A DNA stretch of 64,000 bases from Antedon mediterranea (GCF_964355755.1 NC_092672.1:36636501-36700500); one strand, 5' to 3'; shown: positions 23,375-36,779, numbered from the stretch's first letter. The notes: generated by a model from the sequence alone, not told the origin. A program made the numbers and translations.

Positions 23375-24638
23375 ACGTGTGAATCAGGTATATTGTCGAT
23401 TCTATCCCCGTTCACATTCATCATACCTATGACCTATATAATAATTACTATTATTAATGTTCAGTGCACTAATTTTGTGCACAATTTGACCGATTTAATA
23501 ATCAAACGTCATTAAATGTGCACTTTGCTCATTTGTATTTTGTGCTTAACGTTACAATTATTTCCTGTGTTGTGTTGTGACTGTAATAAGTAAATAATCT
23601 ATATTTAATAATCGTATGTTGTAATTTATGGTGCCTTGTTTTAAAATGCCAGTTTTCAATTTGTGTACATTCCACGTGCATTAAGACTGATTGTAATTAA
23701 TTCTCGCAATTATTCGTCCAAATGATTTGCTAATTATGCGCGTTCAATGGCGCATAAAATCTGTGATCAATAATCGTACATGGGATTGAATTTCACACAA
23801 TTGTGGTGATAGTTGTGCCGCTACCGTGGTGATGGGCTTTCCTGGGTTATTCAGGTGGTCTAGCCACGTCAAATAAGCCGATGTTGTCGGTGGGTTTCCC
23901 TAGCCTTGTCAAGCTGTGAAAAACAAGCCACTAACATGACCAGTACGAGGTTTGATTTCTAACTAAAGGCAAATTAGATTAAATTATCTGTCTGAAAACA
24001 AATAATACAAGGCAGAGAGTTCCCCCTTCTCTATCATTTAGTAAATTATATACACATAACGTTATATTTTAGAAAAGAAAAGATATTTTTGTCATCAGTG
24101 ATGTTTGTTGTTGCATTGCAAACACTAATTCTCAGAGAATCCGTTTCACTACAGCTACAACTAAGTCGAGGCAAGTTGGTTTAAAATTAATTACATCAGT
24201 CTTTTTTTGTTGTATTTATGAACGTCACTGTATTTTATTTTCACGACAACGATGTTAGATTGTCAGATATTAGATCGTTAAATATGTTGCTTTGTATGTG
24301 GATTACAGGCAAAGATTTTTTTTTCTTCTCTCGATTCCAGAATAAAAATTTTTCTCAATTCACAAATGAATGTGTAACTGGTATAAGTAGTTTATATTAT
24401 AACGTTCGTTTACACGACCTTCTATTTTCTACGTAGCTTCTAAAAACCGACTTTTGATGATTGTGCAAAAAGCACATTCATATTCCGAAAAATGCCACCC
24501 CTAATATTTTGTTTTGCCCGGCCCAAGTGGTGTTCTAGTCCCTCTAATTTATGGTGTTACATGTGAATCCATGGCTCACGTTATTTTCTCATTATTTATA
24601 AATGTATACATTTCCTTTAGTATTTCTGTCCAATCCAA

Positions 24639-24780
24639 AAGCTTGGCTCCCCTATAGGACTCAACGCAAGGGTTATACGCGCGCGTAAAGCTAGCTTAGA
24701 CATCATCGAGTAGTGATTAGGCAAAATACTTGCGTCGCGCTTACCTACTTCTTGCGCTGCGTCATGGGAACGACGCTTTA
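24639..24780. mobile_element. Family B MITE, diverged copy
   Basis: Begins AAGCTTGGCTCCCCTATAGG and ends GCGTCATGGGAACGACGCTT. The arms are visibly mutated. Confidence 0.75.
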
Positions 24781-24805
24781 CGTAATTAAATATTATGACC
24801 AATTA

Positions 24806-24959
24806 GGCTTGGTTCTCACCAAACACGCAACAAAAGGACGTAACGCAACGTAAGGTAGTTGGCCAATCACAAGCGATGAATTAAACTGTCGCTTGTCATT
24901 ATTCAACACGTTTGCGTTGCGTTTACGTCATTGCGTTACGTTCTAGTGGGAACCAAGCG
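24806..24959. mobile_element. Family B MITE
   Basis: Begins GGCTTGGTTCTCACCAAACA and ends ACGTTCTAGTGGGAACCAAG. The inner TTGGCCAATCACAAGCGATG and GTCGCTTGTCATT arms pair. It lies only 25 bases from the previous copy. Confidence 0.88.
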
Positions 24960-25620
24960 TCACAGGTGACATTTGTTGCGTCCACTTGTTAACAAACAGA
25001 TAACATGATTAGCCAATGGCAGCATTTATTTCAAGACAAAAATCATAACATGCCCTTGACATTATTAAGTTTTGGATGAGTATTAAAAAAAATCTGCTAG
25101 AGGCAACAGAAATATGTATATATCCAACAGCCTTCTGGGATTAGTTTTTATAGATTTCTATCAAAACTAAAATTCCTCGAGTGATATACATACATGTTTT
25201 ATATTCAAAAACGATTTTTTCACCTGCTATATGTATGTATTAACAAAGGCATCCGAAAGGTTAGGTAGTTAAACCCTTAATTACTGTTGTAAAAATGACA
25301 TATGACATTTTGTGATTGACTTATCAGATTGATTTGTTTAATATTGATTGACTGATTGCATGTAGTTGGTCATTAACTATTTCAATATAACGTAATTATA
25401 TAGAACATTAACAGAAACATGACTGTATAATTTAAATACATTGCGAAATATATCAAATAAAGTCAAAGTTTCAGTTGTGTATTTAATTTATAAACACGAA
25501 ATCAGGTATCGTATTTTCTGTGATCACCTAGATTGGACATCCTTCTTCTCTGATAAGACAGCAATATTAAATATAGCCTATTCGTTCTCTTCTATCAGAA
25601 GTCCCCTCGATTATTACCCT

Positions 25621-25782
25621 TAAGGCCAATTCACACAGACGAGCAGTAACGGCAGTAGAATCTGTATCTAATCGTGAGCAGAAATCGTCCGTCTGCCCCG
25701 CTATGTGTAAATGGTCTTAAGGAATAACATAGATTCTATATTTTTATTACCGTTACCGCTCGTCTGTGTAAATTGGCCTTTA
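25621..25782. mobile_element. MITE family C, complete copy
   Basis: Inverted ends AAGGCCAATTCACACAGACG and CGTCTGTGTAAATTGGCCTT. This copy is the empty-site reference for the interrupted copy at 10031-10370. Confidence 0.85.
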
Positions 25783-26532
25783 TCCATCCCCCACACTCCT
25801 TCCATTGAAGACACCCCTCCCACATTTTTTTTGTGTCTCAGATAAACACTCGATTCAAGATCAAAAGAAAAGGTGTGAGAAATGTAACTGACATCACGTG
25901 TTGAAGTCTCCCGTTTGATGACTTCAAATTCAAGATATCCGTCTAGTGTATGCATCACAGGATCTAAAGTTGTGAAAATCGTTTGACGATTGCCCAAAGT
26001 AGACTTGCGTCATCTGTCATCACAGAAATTTATTCTATATTTCAAGATAGGATTCGTCAGTACTCGATATATTTGTATCAGTGGTTAGTAACTGACTGAA
26101 TATGAGATAAAACGTGATAGATACAAAAACTCGTTTGTGTTTAGCGCAGCGAAAATAGTTAGAAGGATCTGTTTCCATAACTGAAACATTTTTATAAAAA
26201 GGTCGCGTTGCAGCTAAAAATTGCTCTATCAACCCATTTTTTTAAAAACCGATATTTTTGCCGGAATCAATTAATTGGGTTTTTAAACTTTTTATGTGGA
26301 CACGTTTCTGCTGGCAAAAAAATACCGTTATTTCAAATTACGGTATTTGAAATCCGTTTCCCTTGCTCAGTAGAAACAGGCTCTAACAGTTTAAGTTTGC
26401 ATTTTTCTACTTTAGAAAAAAGGAAGTTATAGGCCGAAAAAAAGCATCTAAAATCTAGATGAGGTAAAACGACGGAAAGAGAATACATTGCAAATAACTA
26501 AATAATTGGCACAGCTGCATGAATTGAAGTAG

Positions 26533-26580
26533 GTCCTAAACTACGGGGCGCAATGTCCCATACGGCGCCCCGTCCTAAAC
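26533..26580. repeat. GC-rich hairpin between direct repeats
   Basis: ACGGGGCGC (26543-26551) pairs perfectly with GCGCCCCGT (26565-26573). GTCCTAAAC occurs as a direct repeat at both sides (26533-26541 and 26572-26580). Confidence 0.75.
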
Positions 26581-27764
26581 GAGTATAACACACAACACTA
26601 TAATACAAAGTAATAAATAAACTCCACTATTTCCAAATCCATTTTCAAATTTAACTGACTTTTCTCACAGCCCCTGGACAACTCAAATTCTCAAACAAAC
26701 AACTTAGTGATCCTGTACTTATAGTCTTATGTGGTTGGGTCCAAATGCTGAATAATTGAGATCCCATTTGCGTAAGTTGCTAAACATTCCAGGGCTGACC
26801 AGACGTGGCTGACCAGTTACGTGCCGTGCCGCAGGCATACTCTACCCACGATAATTACGTTCGACCCAGGCTAAATTTGATAAATGACCGTTCATCGGTA
26901 TATTAACACAAATAGAAAACATGGTGACTACCATACAGAATGACACTGGACATCAAAAGAACCTAATTGACCGTTCACGCACTTTGACCACGATAGGCAA
27001 ATAGCATAACTACCGTACGCAACGATTTATTTCAAAAAGACGATGTCTTCGAAACATCTTCAATTTGGTCACGACTCATTTTACCTGATTACCTGACATT
27101 ACAACATTAACAAAGTTCACAAAATGTCCTCTATTCGGCCTAGATCTCAAAGTGAAATTAGTTCAAAAATCGATTACCTGTCTGGGTGACGCTCGCAGAA
27201 ACCACTTTTGCTACCGATTAATTAAGTAATTGTACGTTTTCTGTATCAAATCCCTTGCAGACCGGATTCAAAATTTGGTCAAGTAACGGAATAATTGTTC
27301 AGTAGCATTCTCGTCCCAAATTTTGAATAGAGTTACAGACACATTGCTCTATCTGCACAATGTCAAATGTCAGTTGGATTGGACTAGGCCTGGATGGAAC
27401 TAGGCGTGGGTGAAACTGGGCGAGGTTGCATAGTTTGGACGCATCTAAACCATTGCTTTTTCTAAACTCGCAGAACTGCACATAAGCTTGTATCACCCGA
27501 TTATCGTACGGTATCAGTTCTTGTTCATTCAGTCGCTAAACACTTAATAATAATTGTAGAAAACGCAATACAACTTTCACTATGATTATTACTTTAGACC
27601 TTAAATGTAATTATCTTTGATAAACAACCGTACCAACAAACAAGATGATTGCGGGGACTGCTGGGGTTATCGTGACACTTTCAGCTGTAGAAAAACAATT
27701 TAGTATTAATGATAGTTAAATATTGTACATGTACAATAAGTAACTAAGGCCTAATTTAACAAAC

Positions 27765-27882
27765 ATTTTTGTCATTTTGTCAGAAGAAATACAGCGAAGA
27801 AATTTGGCCGCGTTCGCGCAAATATTTTTGTCATTTTGTCAGAAGAAACACAACGAAGACATTTGGTCACGTTTGCGCATGT
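27765..27882. repeat. 59-bp tandem duplication
   Basis: ATTTTTGTCATTTTGTCAGA starts at 27765 and at 27824. The two copies run to GCGCAAAT and GCGCATGT with a few differences. Confidence 0.88.
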
Positions 27883-28333
27883 ACGTCACGTTTTGTACAT
27901 CTTGTGCATGACTATGTTATATCGCGGTGTCTCTATCGCGGGTGTGACTAATATAAAGTGTCATATCAGGGAAGAGTTAAATTACACTTCCCTGGTCATA
28001 TCCACGCGGGTACCCTTCCTTTTCCCTAACCACCACCATAGTAGCAGTCACTGTGAAATGTGCACAGGAAGCAAACAGCGCTTCACGTTTCAGCGATAAA
28101 ATGTAATAACATTTAATATAGATCTGTAAATTAATGGTCCGTTGAAAAAACGCTAATGTAAATCAATGAAGTGCATATTTTCTAATTTATCAATATGTAT
28201 GATGCATTTTGTAATAATTTAGATTTAATTTCCCATCCGTACGGTAATGATATTATTTTGATTATTTATAAATTAATTCACAGCACGAATATGGTTATGC
28301 AATACTGATTGTTATACAGTCTTTAAAATATTA

Positions 28334-28455
28334 TTGTCTCAAAATAAATAAAACAAAAAAACGAAAAACGCTGCATTAAAAATATGGTCAACATGCAATT
28401 CTGAAATGTTGTTTCAAAATAAATTTTTTAAAACGAAAAACGTTGCATTAAAAGA
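28334..28455. repeat. Diverged direct repeat
   Basis: TCAAAATAAAT followed by AACGAAAAACGCTGCATTAAAA appears twice with a spacer (second copy reads CGTTGCATTAAAA). Confidence 0.7.
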
Positions 28456-28733
28456 TAACGCCAATGTGATTGGTTATATATTTATATAAATATAAAATAT
28501 TTTCTACTAAAAAGCCCACTAAAATGTTTATGCGTATTATCTGCAATGGAAAATTTAATATATCGAAGATAATAACACACGGCGGCAATGATCATTCCAA
28601 AAAGTGCTATTATTATTTTCCATTCTCAATAGCAGATGTAATTACCTTTGGCGGTGAAAAAGACACAATGGTCATAAAGTTATACAATTTAAATATCAAA
28701 CACTAATATTAACATCGGATTCACACATTAAAT

Positions 28734-28771
28734 ATTGGTTCCCACTTGGACGCGACGCAAGGGTTAACATG
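28734..28771. mobile_element. Family B MITE, left-end fragment
   Basis: TTGGTTCCCACTTGGACGCG followed by ACGCAAGG is the left end only. The complement end is absent. Confidence 0.7.
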
Positions 28772-29404
28772 TCGTGTGAATGCAACTTTAAACTTTTACT
28801 GATCGTAGATAGCCTGCGGCGTATGGCACGCGACCGGTGTATTATTCAGAAGACATCTCAGACGCCTAGGTGTTAGTTTCCACACTCGCCCCTCTGTAAT
28901 ACTATATCAACTCTGGAAATAAGAGCTTTGTGAATTAAATCACATTAGTTTTGTGGAATTTCTATATTTAACATGATATTGAAATGTAACTATCCTCGAT
29001 GTACATTTGTTATCTCAAACCAGTTTGTTTTATTACCTCGGAAATGTACACATTCACACGTGGAAATAAAATGGCTATTCCAGTGGCTATTAAATTGGTC
29101 ACTGGTTCGTAAATTTTTAAAGTTATTACAATAGCTATACACGCTCTCAATTAAACTCACGTGGTAATCTAACAAGTTATGTTTTTGCAGAAAATAGATA
29201 CGATACCTTAACCATGGAAGTTGATGAATCGATTGAGTTTTGTTTGTTTTGTCATTGAGTATCCATATAATAGAGTTGTATTGGCAATAGTTCACTACTG
29301 TATTCATCCACTGATAGTGTAACTATCCGACATCACACTCATTATGAACATACCGGGTCATCAACGTCACGTATCATAGATTATCATTAAAAAATAATTA
29401 TCAC

Positions 29405-29512
29405 ACGCATTATCATTAAACGCGTCATAATAATGCGCATATCATAATCTTGCGCGTCATAATCGTGCGCATCATAATAGTGCGCGTCATAATCGTGCCC
29501 ATCATCAACATT
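29405..29512. repeat. About 15-bp tandem repeat
   Basis: GCGCATCATAATCGT-like units (GCG[CT][AG]TCATAAT) repeat about six times with drift. The array reads as HYDAHDYDA-type peptide in one minus frame, which is a repeat artefact. Confidence 0.85.
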
Positions 29513-29607
29513 AATAATATTATCACAATCTTCACACGCATAGTTTTCGTGTATCAAGATTTTACGCAAAACCATACGCGCGCACAATAACCATGCACAT
29601 CGTCTTA

Positions 29608-29976
29608 AGCTGATTTTCCACTAGGCGAAATTGTTCGCGCGAATCGAAAGCGTCATGCTATACGCATGCGTATTCGAGTCTGTCATACTCCCTTCTTCGA
29701 CGAATTCTAGTTCCTTTGATTTTTCGCTTCAGCGAAATTTACTAGTTCGAATTGTTTCTACTTTTTGCGAAGCGAAATATTGCGCAACCAATCAGAGCTC
29801 AGGAAATGAGCTATGACGCTTTCATGAGCACTCATGCGAATCGAAATGCTCAGCAACCACGCGAGGAACATGAACGTCGCAGCTATTCGCTAATGTAGTG
29901 GAAAGAGAGTAGGCGATTTTTTTCTCTTCGAAACGTTGGATTCGCGCGAACAAATTCGCCTAGTGGAAAATCGGCT
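29608..29976. mobile_element. MITE family D, long copy
   Basis: Ends AGCTGATTTTCCACTAGGCG and CGCCTAGTGGAAAATCGGCT are inverted repeats. It is about 370 bases against 160 for the copy at 10159; the extra middle contains TTCGCTTCAGCGAAA and TTTTTGCGAAGCGAAA inverted words. A family A copy starts directly at its right end. Confidence 0.85.
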
Positions 29977-29978
29977 TT

Positions 29979-30107
29979 AAGCTCTGTCTACACTATCAAA
30001 CTTTCTGTGACAACAAAAATGTGATGTTCCCATAAATGGACATGATGAGGTCATATCACTACCATATTTGGGCACATCACACTTTTTTTTTGTCAAACTA
30101 GATAGTA
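29979..30107. mobile_element. Family A MITE, right end missing, joined to family D
   Basis: Begins AAGCTCTGTCTACACTATCA and runs to TTTGTCAAACTAGATAGTA. The GTGTAGACAGAGCTT end is lost. Confidence 0.82.
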
Positions 30108-30865
30108 CCACTATCAATATCTTCATTTCTTATCGTAATGTCATCGATTTAAGACAGAAATGTTGTTCACTTTATCATCGTCGTCTTCTCACCACACTAT
30201 TCCTTACATTTCTCTCCCGTCTACTTTAATCGTTACATAATTATAAAAAAAAAAATCCTTTTTTTCATGTGACCCTCATTTTCGTCCTATTTCTCTCGTC
30301 AACATTCTCTTCTTCATCTTTTACAGCAACAACATAATTGTAATCAAATGCGTAATATCTCATTTATTATCGACCTCTTCTATCACGCCATGCTCCTGCA
30401 CACCGTAGGCAACTACTGCCTCTAGTAAGCCTAGCTCACGACCACATGCCCGTACTACAAACCCTCCAACAAATTCGATAAGTGGTAGACGCACACGCCT
30501 GTATGCATGGTTTGCGAAAGCCACTTAGGACTTGTGCTGAGGGGCTGTTCGCAGGTTTATGATCACACACTGGTGTAAATTAAGCGAAATTAGACACTAA
30601 TTTTATGCGTTACAAAGACGTGCTGAGTACAGGTATATAAACTATAGGTTTGATATTCACTAGGCACCTGTCAATATAGAAGATGTGATTTTCCTGGTGA
30701 TGATAATGTTTGGTGATGTCGATAATTTGATGATTAGTTGATGGTGTCGACAAATTTTGATAACAAAGTGATAAACTCATCACTATAAAATGATGATGAG
30801 GTAACAACGTGTTGAGACAGGTGAAGACGTTGCTAATATTGTAATGATTCGAGCGCGTGCACTTG

Positions 30866-30927
30866 ACGATGATGATGATGTTGATGATGATAATGATGAT
30901 GATGATGATGACGATGATGATGATGAA
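30866..30927. repeat. GAT trinucleotide microsatellite
   Basis: About twenty GAT units with GTT, AAT and GAC interruptions. Confidence 0.95.
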
Positions 30928-31073
30928 AGAACTATTTACACTAGTATTGCTAATGAGGACAATAATGACAGTGACGTCACAATTAAAAACTATGATTATT
31001 TTATATACTAAACTATTTTTAATTCAAATAATATTTTGCATAATCAAAATGGCGTATACATAGTGAGTGCTAG

Positions 31074-31231
31074 TAAAGTTTGGCACCCACTTGGACGCAA
31101 TGCAAAAACGTAGGCGAAACGAAAGTGAGTTGACCAATCACAATCGACAGTGACGATCCACCGTGTTGTCACTGGTCAAATTACTTGTTGCGCGCGTACG
31201 TGCTTGCGTTGCGTACCGGGAACTAAGCTTT
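31074..31231. mobile_element. Family B MITE
   Basis: Begins AAAGTTTGGCACCCACTTGG and ends TTGCGTTGCGTACCGGGAAC. It contains the GACCAATCACAATCG and TTGTCACTGGTCAA arms. Confidence 0.8.
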
Positions 31232-31626
31232 AGAAACCTATGCTAATGCAATCTATATTGTAAAAATAAAGCAAAGGACTGAAATGTTCTATAAATAAAA
31301 CATATTGTATAAATACATAAAATATATCATAATACTGTACGGGGCAATCGGATTAATGAGCTTAAATGATGATTAAGTAATCCTTTACTCAGAATCTACT
31401 TGTACGCCGAACCATTAACCTTCTTCGCCGAATATAAATCCACGTTCTTAATGTGAAATTCCATAATATTGCATAAAAAATGTATTTACCACCCTTCAAT
31501 ATAATGGCATATTATGCGTTCAATTTATCGGATTGGGTTGACTCGTATGGTACCAACATAAATTCCCCTTGAGTTTTAATGACGCTTTGCTATACGATTC
31601 TTTTTTTTGTGCATTTTTTTAACACC

Positions 31627-31880
31627 ATAGACCACATAGAGGCAACGCTGTGAGAATCGGATGCTTTACACACCAGATTTTATATTAGATCACATTTATG
31701 ACACATGTAGCCCACCATAGCTACCAACATGGCAAGCTTGGAATTCGAATGTTTCAATTAATAGATCAGTTATGACACATTTGGAACACCATAGATACCC
31801 GAGGTAAGGAATTCGAATGTAGGATGTTTTAAATAATAGATCACATTTATTGCAGATTCGGCACACCATAGATAAGAATA
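31627..31880. repeat. Diverged tandem repeat of about 80 bp
   Basis: ATAGATCA(C/G)..TTAT followed by A/GCACACCATAGAT and GGAATTCGAATGT recurs about three times with drift. Confidence 0.7.
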
Positions 31881-32772
31881 TGAATATATGACGGATTCCA
31901 GTACAAGATCCTGAATTGGAAGTAGATTTCCAAAATGAGTTTAATAAAATTAATATGAAACAAACTGATGTTGCACACACGTATCGGAGCCATAAAGTCT
32001 TTTTTTATGTGTGTATAAATGTGTTTCGGCTCCTGCTGCCGATATTAGTGCTGCAGCGGTTGTACAAGAGCACGTCTACAATTTGAAATTATTAATATAT
32101 TCAATACATTTATGTATGATGAATAGATATAGAAGAATAATAGGCGTATTTATACACCTAAATAATATTGACTTAGAGTGTGTTCGACCCTCTAGTTGTA
32201 ATACAATAACTCTATAGACGTACAAATGCGTGTTGAGAAGAACAGGAAAATTACACATCCATACACATTTGGTCCTGGCGTACACGGAATTTCTTTAGAA
32301 ATTCTAGTATAAAAAGCGTATAGTAAAGATTGCATTGCCTTCCCTGTATATAGTATACAGTATATCACCAGCGCGTACTAAACTTGATACAAGAAATAGC
32401 GCCTTCAACAAACACACAACATACCCTCTTAACAATTGGATGTTGCTAAACTTATTACAGTGTGCAAAAGACAGCCCATCGATTATCAATATACAACTAA
32501 TTGCGCCAGACGAAGAAAATATCGATACAAAACACATTCAGCATATTGATTGAATGGATTCAGAAAGTTGCGATTGGTATATCTTTGTGTAACGAAGAGA
32601 GAATATATTCACCTTTGTGACCGTCAATTTCAATCTTCAAGCTCATTAAATCAGTAATGTACAATAATGTTGTAAATAAAGGCGTTTCTAAATTTGTATG
32701 TGTCGTGTGTTGGTATTGCGTCACAAATATGAAACAAGTTGAAATAGTGGGGTGAAAATGAACAGTGAGGCC

Positions 32773-32899
32773 TAAAGCTCTGTCTACATTTAAAAATGTG
32801 ATGTGCCCATATATGGACATGATGATGTCATATCACTACCATATTTAGGCATATCGCACTTGTTTTGTCAAACTAGTTTGATAGTGTAGACAGGGCCTA
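32773..32899. mobile_element. Family A MITE
   Basis: Begins TAAAGCTCTGTCTACATTTA and ends TTTGATAGTGTAGACAGGGC. The left CAAACT segment is shortened. Confidence 0.85.
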
Positions 32900-33169
32900 A
32901 TAAAGCTAACTAAGCACTTGAAATAAGGTTGTAGGTCAACAGAGAAATCGATATAATTAATTAAATGAAGCTAAATAATGATACATGCTTGTATTTCTCA
33001 TTTGTCACTTTTAATAAATGTATAATTATAAAAATATTTTTAAAAAGGCGTTAGTAAACCATTGCTCAATGTTGTAACAAAATTACATTCATTCTAATGT
33101 TATAAATTATCTTGAAATTGGCGCGAGAGTCAGAGTGGTAGTCTGTTTGATTCGGTAAATGAATGATGT

Positions 33170-33225
33170 TCGATTTATATAGCGCTTATACAATCAAAAG
33201 ATTGTCCAAAAGCGCTGAGAGAAAA
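33170..33225. repeat. Possible dispersed repeat with GCGCT words
   Basis: TTTATATAGCGCTTATACAA and TTGTCCAAAAGCGCTGAGAG resemble a dispersed AGCGCTT repeat common in marine invertebrate DNA. That resemblance is from general knowledge; only one copy is in the window. Confidence 0.35.
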
Positions 33226-33712
33226 AACAGAAAGAAATTACAAATAAAGTAAAGACCTAATGATTACAATGAAATAATCTATGAACCACGTTGTATTATC
33301 TGACCGCAACCTTAATGATGACCCATATCAATACGCCTTAGCCATGCAGAAAAATCAAACGAAATCATCGATTTGCCGGTGTATATGGTCCTAGAACAAA
33401 GCAAGACCACAGGCCTACACATAATATTGTTGTAAGGACATGCCACAGACCTACAAATATATTTGTGAATCGCTTTACTGATTAATATACAGGTCATGAA
33501 ATACAGTAAGGAAATATAATGTCGACGTACTTTCATATTAGACCACAAATTAATATTCAATGTAAACAGAAAAATATAATCCTATTTCTAATCCAATTTT
33601 GAATCAAGTATGGAAATTTCGAACATAAACATAAATTTAAAATTCCGAAGAGAGTGAGTTACTTTTTCTTATAAATTTACTAATGAACCATCTGGTTTTT
33701 ATGGTTGGTCTA

Positions 33713-33874
33713 AAGCTCTGTCTACACTATCAAACTAGTTTGACAAAAAAAGTATAATGTGCCTAAATATGGTAGTGATGTGTCCAACTAATTGGTGGTG
33801 ATATGACATCATCATGTCTATATATTGGCACATTACATTTTTGTCACATAAAGCTTGATAGTGTAGACAGAACT
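33713..33874. mobile_element. Family A MITE
   Basis: Begins AAGCTCTGTCTACACTATCA and ends CTTGATAGTGTAGACAGAAC. Both arms are present. Another copy begins 46 bases further on. Confidence 0.88.
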
Positions 33875-33920
33875 CAAGGAAACGGATATTTAAAGTGTGA
33901 TAGGACAACAATTGGCTTTT

Positions 33921-34063
33921 AAAGCTCTGTCCACACTATCAAACTTTATGTGACAAAAAAATGTGATGTGCCCATATATGGACATGATGATTTCATATCA
34001 GTACCATTTATGGGTACGTCACACTGTTTGTCAAACTAGTTTGATAGTGTAGACAACGCTTTA
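33921..34063. mobile_element. Family A MITE
   Basis: Begins AAAGCTCTGTCCACACTATC and ends GATAGTGTAGACAACGCTTT, with TTTAAA-like flanks on both sides that contain TA. Confidence 0.88.
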
Positions 34064-34124
34064 AAAACTGACGAACAAACGGACTGAACCAGACACTATT
34101 TCACGATAAAAAAAAAAAACATGC

Positions 34125-34285
34125 TAAGCTTTGTTCTCACTAGGACGCAACGCAAGGATGTAGACGCAACGAAAGTGAGTTGACCAATGACAAGCGAAGG
34201 ATTATTCGAACTGTCGCTTGTCATTGGTGAACACGCTTGCGTTGCGTTTACGTCCTTGCGTTGCGTCCTAGTGGGAACCAAGCTC
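34125..34285. mobile_element. Family B MITE, near-complete copy
   Basis: TAAGCTTTGTTCTCACTAGG to CCTAGTGGGAACCAAGCTCT. The arms ACGCAACGCAAGGATGTAGA and TTACGTCCTTGCGTTGCGTC are almost perfect complements, so this is a good reference copy for the family. Confidence 0.92.
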
Positions 34286-35761
34286 TACAAACCATAACGT
34301 GACGTGATATCAGCATGCTAACGGTTAGCTGATAATTGATGAACATCGATTTGACAAGAACGTAACGTATCTATACACACAATTGTATTTATAAATGAAT
34401 TCATTTAGTTTTGACAATGTTTGAACAAGTTAAATATTGACATTATCCATTCGTTTATTCTAGCGCTGCATTGTGTTTGTCATTACATTAGTAAACATTA
34501 AACAAATTGAAACTAAAAACTGATATTTAATGTTGTTTCATGATGTCAGTTACACACCTGAATTAACCAAGGTATTGACAAAACGCAAAATGCGTCATGA
34601 TTTAATTAGATAAACGCAAATTCACGGCAAACTGAACATTTCGCGGACTTCAACTTTCGCGTGCTTTAACTTTTGCGATAAATTACTTTGCACACACGCA
34701 AGAAATATCCATTTGCAGTGACATATCTCTACATACGAAACTGGCTTTATAATACACATAAATGTACTTAATAATTAATCTCTAACCAATTCAAAATCAA
34801 GTTTGAGAGAAGTTTTGACAACCACCATAAACGAACCTATAAGATCGTATGCCCCGAAAATACATCATAACAAATGTCATTTTAAATACTATATGTGCAG
34901 AACACGGGATAGTAGCACGTCGTTAGATCACCTATGCTGTTTTCTGTTTTAGTACCTTTTCTATCTTAGCCCCTAAAGCCAAAACGCAACACTGAATACA
35001 TGAGTTATATGGATTATCATAATCATTCCAAAATGGTAGCCATCTAAACCATGGTTTAACATCAGTGTTGAACCGAAACTAAACACGACAGAAAATTAAT
35101 ATAGTTGGGTGTTTTTTTTCAAGCCATTTCAATGTAATTACCGATAAACTGGGTATAATTGTCCCAATTATAATAGAACAGTACATATAGAATCAGAGTA
35201 TAGACCTCGACATACAAATTCTATACAATAAATTCATATACATGCTCGCTCAGCGTATGCTGTCAAAAACACGTACATTTGCGATAGATTCATCGATACA
35301 TATTATGCGCATGCGTTGATTCCGACAACATTAACAATAGTGTTCTGATCCGATTAACAGACAATTACATTTGTTAAATCGTGTTTGGTACAAAATTTCA
35401 TTTCCTCTTTGTGGCGGTGATTATGCGATGACAAAAAAAGACAGAATGTTTGAGTGGGGGGTTTTTAGCTGATAAATTATGACAGTCAAAACGCCTTCTG
35501 GGCAATTCATTAATAGACAACACAAATGGGACGAGAAATAATCACAATTACGGTGTCAAACTTGATTTCAGATGAATAAATATGATGGTATGCGCTTACC
35601 TTCATTAATTTTATTATTGCAGTAGTGTTTTTTTTGGAATTGTGTGTATATTATATTGGCTAAAATTAATATCATTTTGTTGGATATTTCTTATTTTAGC
35701 AACTTGACTTTCTACTTTCTAACAATTAAATTCTAAACTTAACCCAAAGCGCATCCATAAT

Positions 35762-35911
35762 TCTTGGTTCATGCAATTCACGCACGTAAGCGCAACGGAA
35801 GTAATTTGACCAATCACAAGCAATGGATTATTCAAATTTTCGTTTGTGATTGGTCAATTAATTTGCGTTGCGCTTACGTCCTTGCGTTGCGTCCAAAGTG
35901 AGAAGCAAGCC
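35762..35911. mobile_element. Family B MITE
   Basis: Begins TCTTGGTTCATGCAATTCAC and ends TTGCGTCCAAAGTGAGAAGC. Inner ATCACAAGCAATGGATTATT pairs with TTCGTTTGTGATTGG. Confidence 0.82.
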
Positions 35912-36335
35912 CAAGTGATGGCGCGCAAGCCAAGATTCGAATTTATGAATATAGTTAGTATTTATAGTCGGCTTTATTGTTATTAGGTAATCGGCGTGAC
36001 AGCATTTGAACAGAGATTTCTGGATTTCTAAATCTAGCAAATAAATTTCATCATAATTCAGGAGAAAAGCCTTGAAGCGATAGAAACACGCTACGTGCTC
36101 ATACATCGATATTATTGCATTTTATATTCATTTTTTCAATTTCCTAAAAGTTATATTATGGGTTATTTAGAAGTTAATAATGTTTTAATAATGATATTCT
36201 GTAACAGCAAGGACTAAATTTATAGCAATGCTGACGGTTATCGATATGTCATGTCATAAGCATACTAAGGATGGAGGATGTTAATTTTGCATTAAAACCC
36301 ATATTAGGGAAAACCTTCAGTATACAAATTGTCCC

Positions 36336-36480
36336 TAAAGCTTGGTTCTCACTAGGACGCAACGCAGGCGAATTAACCAATCAAAAGCAATGGATTATTC
36401 GAACTCTCGCTTATGATTGGTCAATTCCCTTGTGTTGCGGCTTACGTACATCCTTGCGCTCTAGTGGGAACCAAGCTTTA
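36336..36480. mobile_element. Family B MITE
   Basis: Begins AAAGCTTGGTTCTCACTAGG and ends GCTCTAGTGGGAACCAAGCT. It is followed 11 bases later by another copy. Confidence 0.88.
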
Positions 36481-36490
36481 AGCGTGGTTA

Positions 36491-36701
36491 ACGCTTGGTT
36501 CCCACTAGGGACGTAACACAGAGCGGCGTATTGACGCAAAGTGCTATATTGCGTAATCACAAGTGGGGGGACCAACAACGCAATAGTGCTGCAAACATCG
36601 CAGGTTTGATTTCACGCAGGCGGGGGCACATTATTGGAAGGGCATTTTCTAACGTTGCGTAGATTGCGTTACGTTGCGTCGCTAGTGGGAACCAAGCTTT
36701 A
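36491..36701. mobile_element. Family B MITE, long form
   Basis: Begins AACGCTTGGTTCCCACTAGG and ends CGCTAGTGGGAACCAAGCTT. The centre is unlike other copies (GTGGGGGGACCAAC and GGCGGGGGCACATT) and may be an internal insertion. Confidence 0.8.
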
Positions 36702-36775
36702 AATAGGGGTTAGCCGTTGTGTGTTCAAATATATATCATCCATAGGGGCATTCCAAAGGAAGGAGGGGTTTACTG

Positions 36776-36779
<4 letters not shown>

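Noticed and set aside
29387-29587. Frame with HYDAHDYDAQDYD peptide repeats
   Set aside because: The peptide repeats mirror the 15-bp DNA tandem repeat, and there is no other support.
36271-36516. 81-codon frame with WFSLGRNAGE and WFPLGT
   Set aside because: It is a translation of two family B MITEs.
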